Below, piece after piece: positions 12,893 to 13,462 of a stretch of 13,462 nucleotides of DNA. The position numbers and the translations under genes were made by a program. Location of the stretch: NCBI GenBank assembly GCA_005889395.1, contig VBFX01000266.1, forward strand, positions 1 to 13,462. The letters run 5' to 3'. Position 1 is the first letter of the stretch. Each line of letters opens with the position of its first letter. The notes below the pieces were generated by a model. It was not told the origin of the DNA and made no database searches. It was given only the letters and a program-made list of their open reading frames with translations. The DNA comes from Chloroflexota bacterium (GTDB taxonomy: Bacteria > Chloroflexota > Dormibacteria > CF-121).

Positions 12893-13462
12893 CAGCCAGG
12901 CGAACGGCAACGCGGCACTCCCCGTCGATGAGACGGTGGTCAGCCGGATTTTTCGCGAGGAGTACGGCAGGTCGGTGGCGTCCCTCATCCGAGCCTTCGG
13001 TGACATCGATGCCGCCGAGGATGCGGTCCAGGAGGCGTTCGCCGTCGCCCTGCACAAGTGGCCGGGCGACGGCCTCCCGCCAAACCCGGGCGGCTGGATC
13101 ACGACGACTGCCCGCAACCTGGCCATCGATCGTCAACGGCGCGAGGCGCGTGGACGTGAGCTCCTCCAGGAGGTCGCGGTGCTCTTGTCGCAGAAAGACG
13201 ATCCTGGTACGGCCAGGGAGGTGGGACCCGTGGAGGACGACCGGCTTCGGCTGATCTTCACGTGCTGCCACCCGGCACTCTCGACGGAAGCGCAGGTGGC
13301 GCTCACTCTTCGGCTGCTCGGCGGCCTGTCGACCGAGGAGGTCGCAAGATCCTTCGTGGTGGCCGAAGCGACGATGGCGCAACGGATCGTGCGTGCCAAG
13401 CGCAAGATCAAGGCGGCCCGAATCCCTTACCGCATGCCCGAGCTTCACGAGCTGCCTGGCCG
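12879..13462 (+). CDS. ECF RNA polymerase sigma factor, long YCII-linked type (C-terminus beyond window)
   Basis: The visible 194 codons encode sigma region 2 (about 22-90; DIDAAEDAVQEAFAVALHKWP and PNPGGWITTTARNLAIDRQRR). Region 4 follows (about 120-178; DDRLRLIFTCCHPALSTEAQVALTLRLLGGLSTEEVA, then the recognition helix AEATMAQRIVRAKRKIK). Next is the IPYRMPELHELPG segment that opens the extra C-terminal domain of this sigma group. Such factors direct transcription of stress or transport genes. The long C-terminal domain, here cut off, is thought to replace an anti-sigma factor. The ATG at 12879 overlaps the YCII gene by 14 bases, so translation is coupled. The FTCCHPAL cysteine pair (C129-C130) is typical of the group. 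Confidence 0.94.
   Translation, partial: MFGADSQANGNAALPVDETVVSRIFREEYGRSVASLIRAFGDIDAAEDAVQEAFAVALHKWPGDGLPPNPGGWITTTARNLAIDRQRREARGRELLQEVAVLLSQKDDPGTAREVGPVEDDRLRLIFTCCHPALSTEAQVALTLRLLGGLSTEEVARSFVVAEATMAQRIVRAKRKIKAARIPYRMPELHELPG

Overview
This is a GC-rich bacterial chromosomal window, judged by eye at clearly above 60% GC. It carries about 17 protein-coding genes, one broken gene and several candidate control sites. I see no rRNA, tRNA, CRISPR array, insertion sequence or phage gene. The gene set fits a soil-type Terrabacteria lineage, most likely Chloroflexota/Dormibacterota-like, with Actinomycetota as the alternative. The supporting features are two NarL/DevR-type two-component systems, a split b6-type cytochrome b with unusual partners, an M50-CBS protease, a YCII/ECF sigma pair, DUF1801 and VOC proteins, and TAGCGT-N7-ATG leaderless-type starts. 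The assignment rests on family resemblance, not on a marker gene.

Layout. (1) 1-1406, minus strand: a PAS histidine kinase followed by a response regulator that is cut by the left edge. (2) 1524-1991: a small SRPBCC-like hypothetical protein, divergent from the kinase. (3) 2076-4829, plus strand: a respiratory-looking region. It has a two-helix membrane protein with its own terminator, then a tightly coupled four-gene operon encoding a 50-residue membrane protein, a cytochrome b N-terminal (four-helix) subunit, a cytochrome b C-terminal-like subunit with a large extracytoplasmic insertion, and a small CxxC zinc-binding protein. Both transcription units are preceded by palindromes of the GGGAC/GTCCC type bound by DevR/DosR-like regulators. 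(4) 4946-6494: a class I methyltransferase, a VOC protein and a DUF1801 protein. (5) 6536-8375, minus strand: an MntP-like membrane exporter and an M50 site-2-type protease with two CBS domains. (6) 8563-9289: an alpha/beta hydrolase broken by an internal out-of-frame deletion. (7) 9327-10010, minus strand: a conserved-looking hypothetical protein. (8) 10208-12027: a membrane histidine kinase and LuxR-type response regulator overlapping by 4 bases. (9) 12041-12409, minus strand: a hypothetical protein. (10) 12533-13462: a YCII protein and an overlapping ECF sigma factor of the SigJ/ECF41-like long type, cut by the right edge.

How the genes may work together. The DevS-like kinase/regulator pair at the left lies about 0.7-1.5 kb from the palindromic boxes. 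A plausible, untested reading is that it, or the second NarL-type pair, switches the cytochrome b operon and the membrane protein in response to oxygen or redox state. The cytochrome b proteins keep the four heme-binding histidines with b6-type spacing. They lack a recognisable PEWY motif, and no Rieske or c-type cytochrome is encoded in the window, so the electron partner is unknown. This module is the part of the window most likely to be undescribed.

No gene-free stretch exceeds 300 bases. The longer gaps (4830-4945, 7112-7223, 8376-8562, 10011-10194) show no convincing structure beyond the sites listed.
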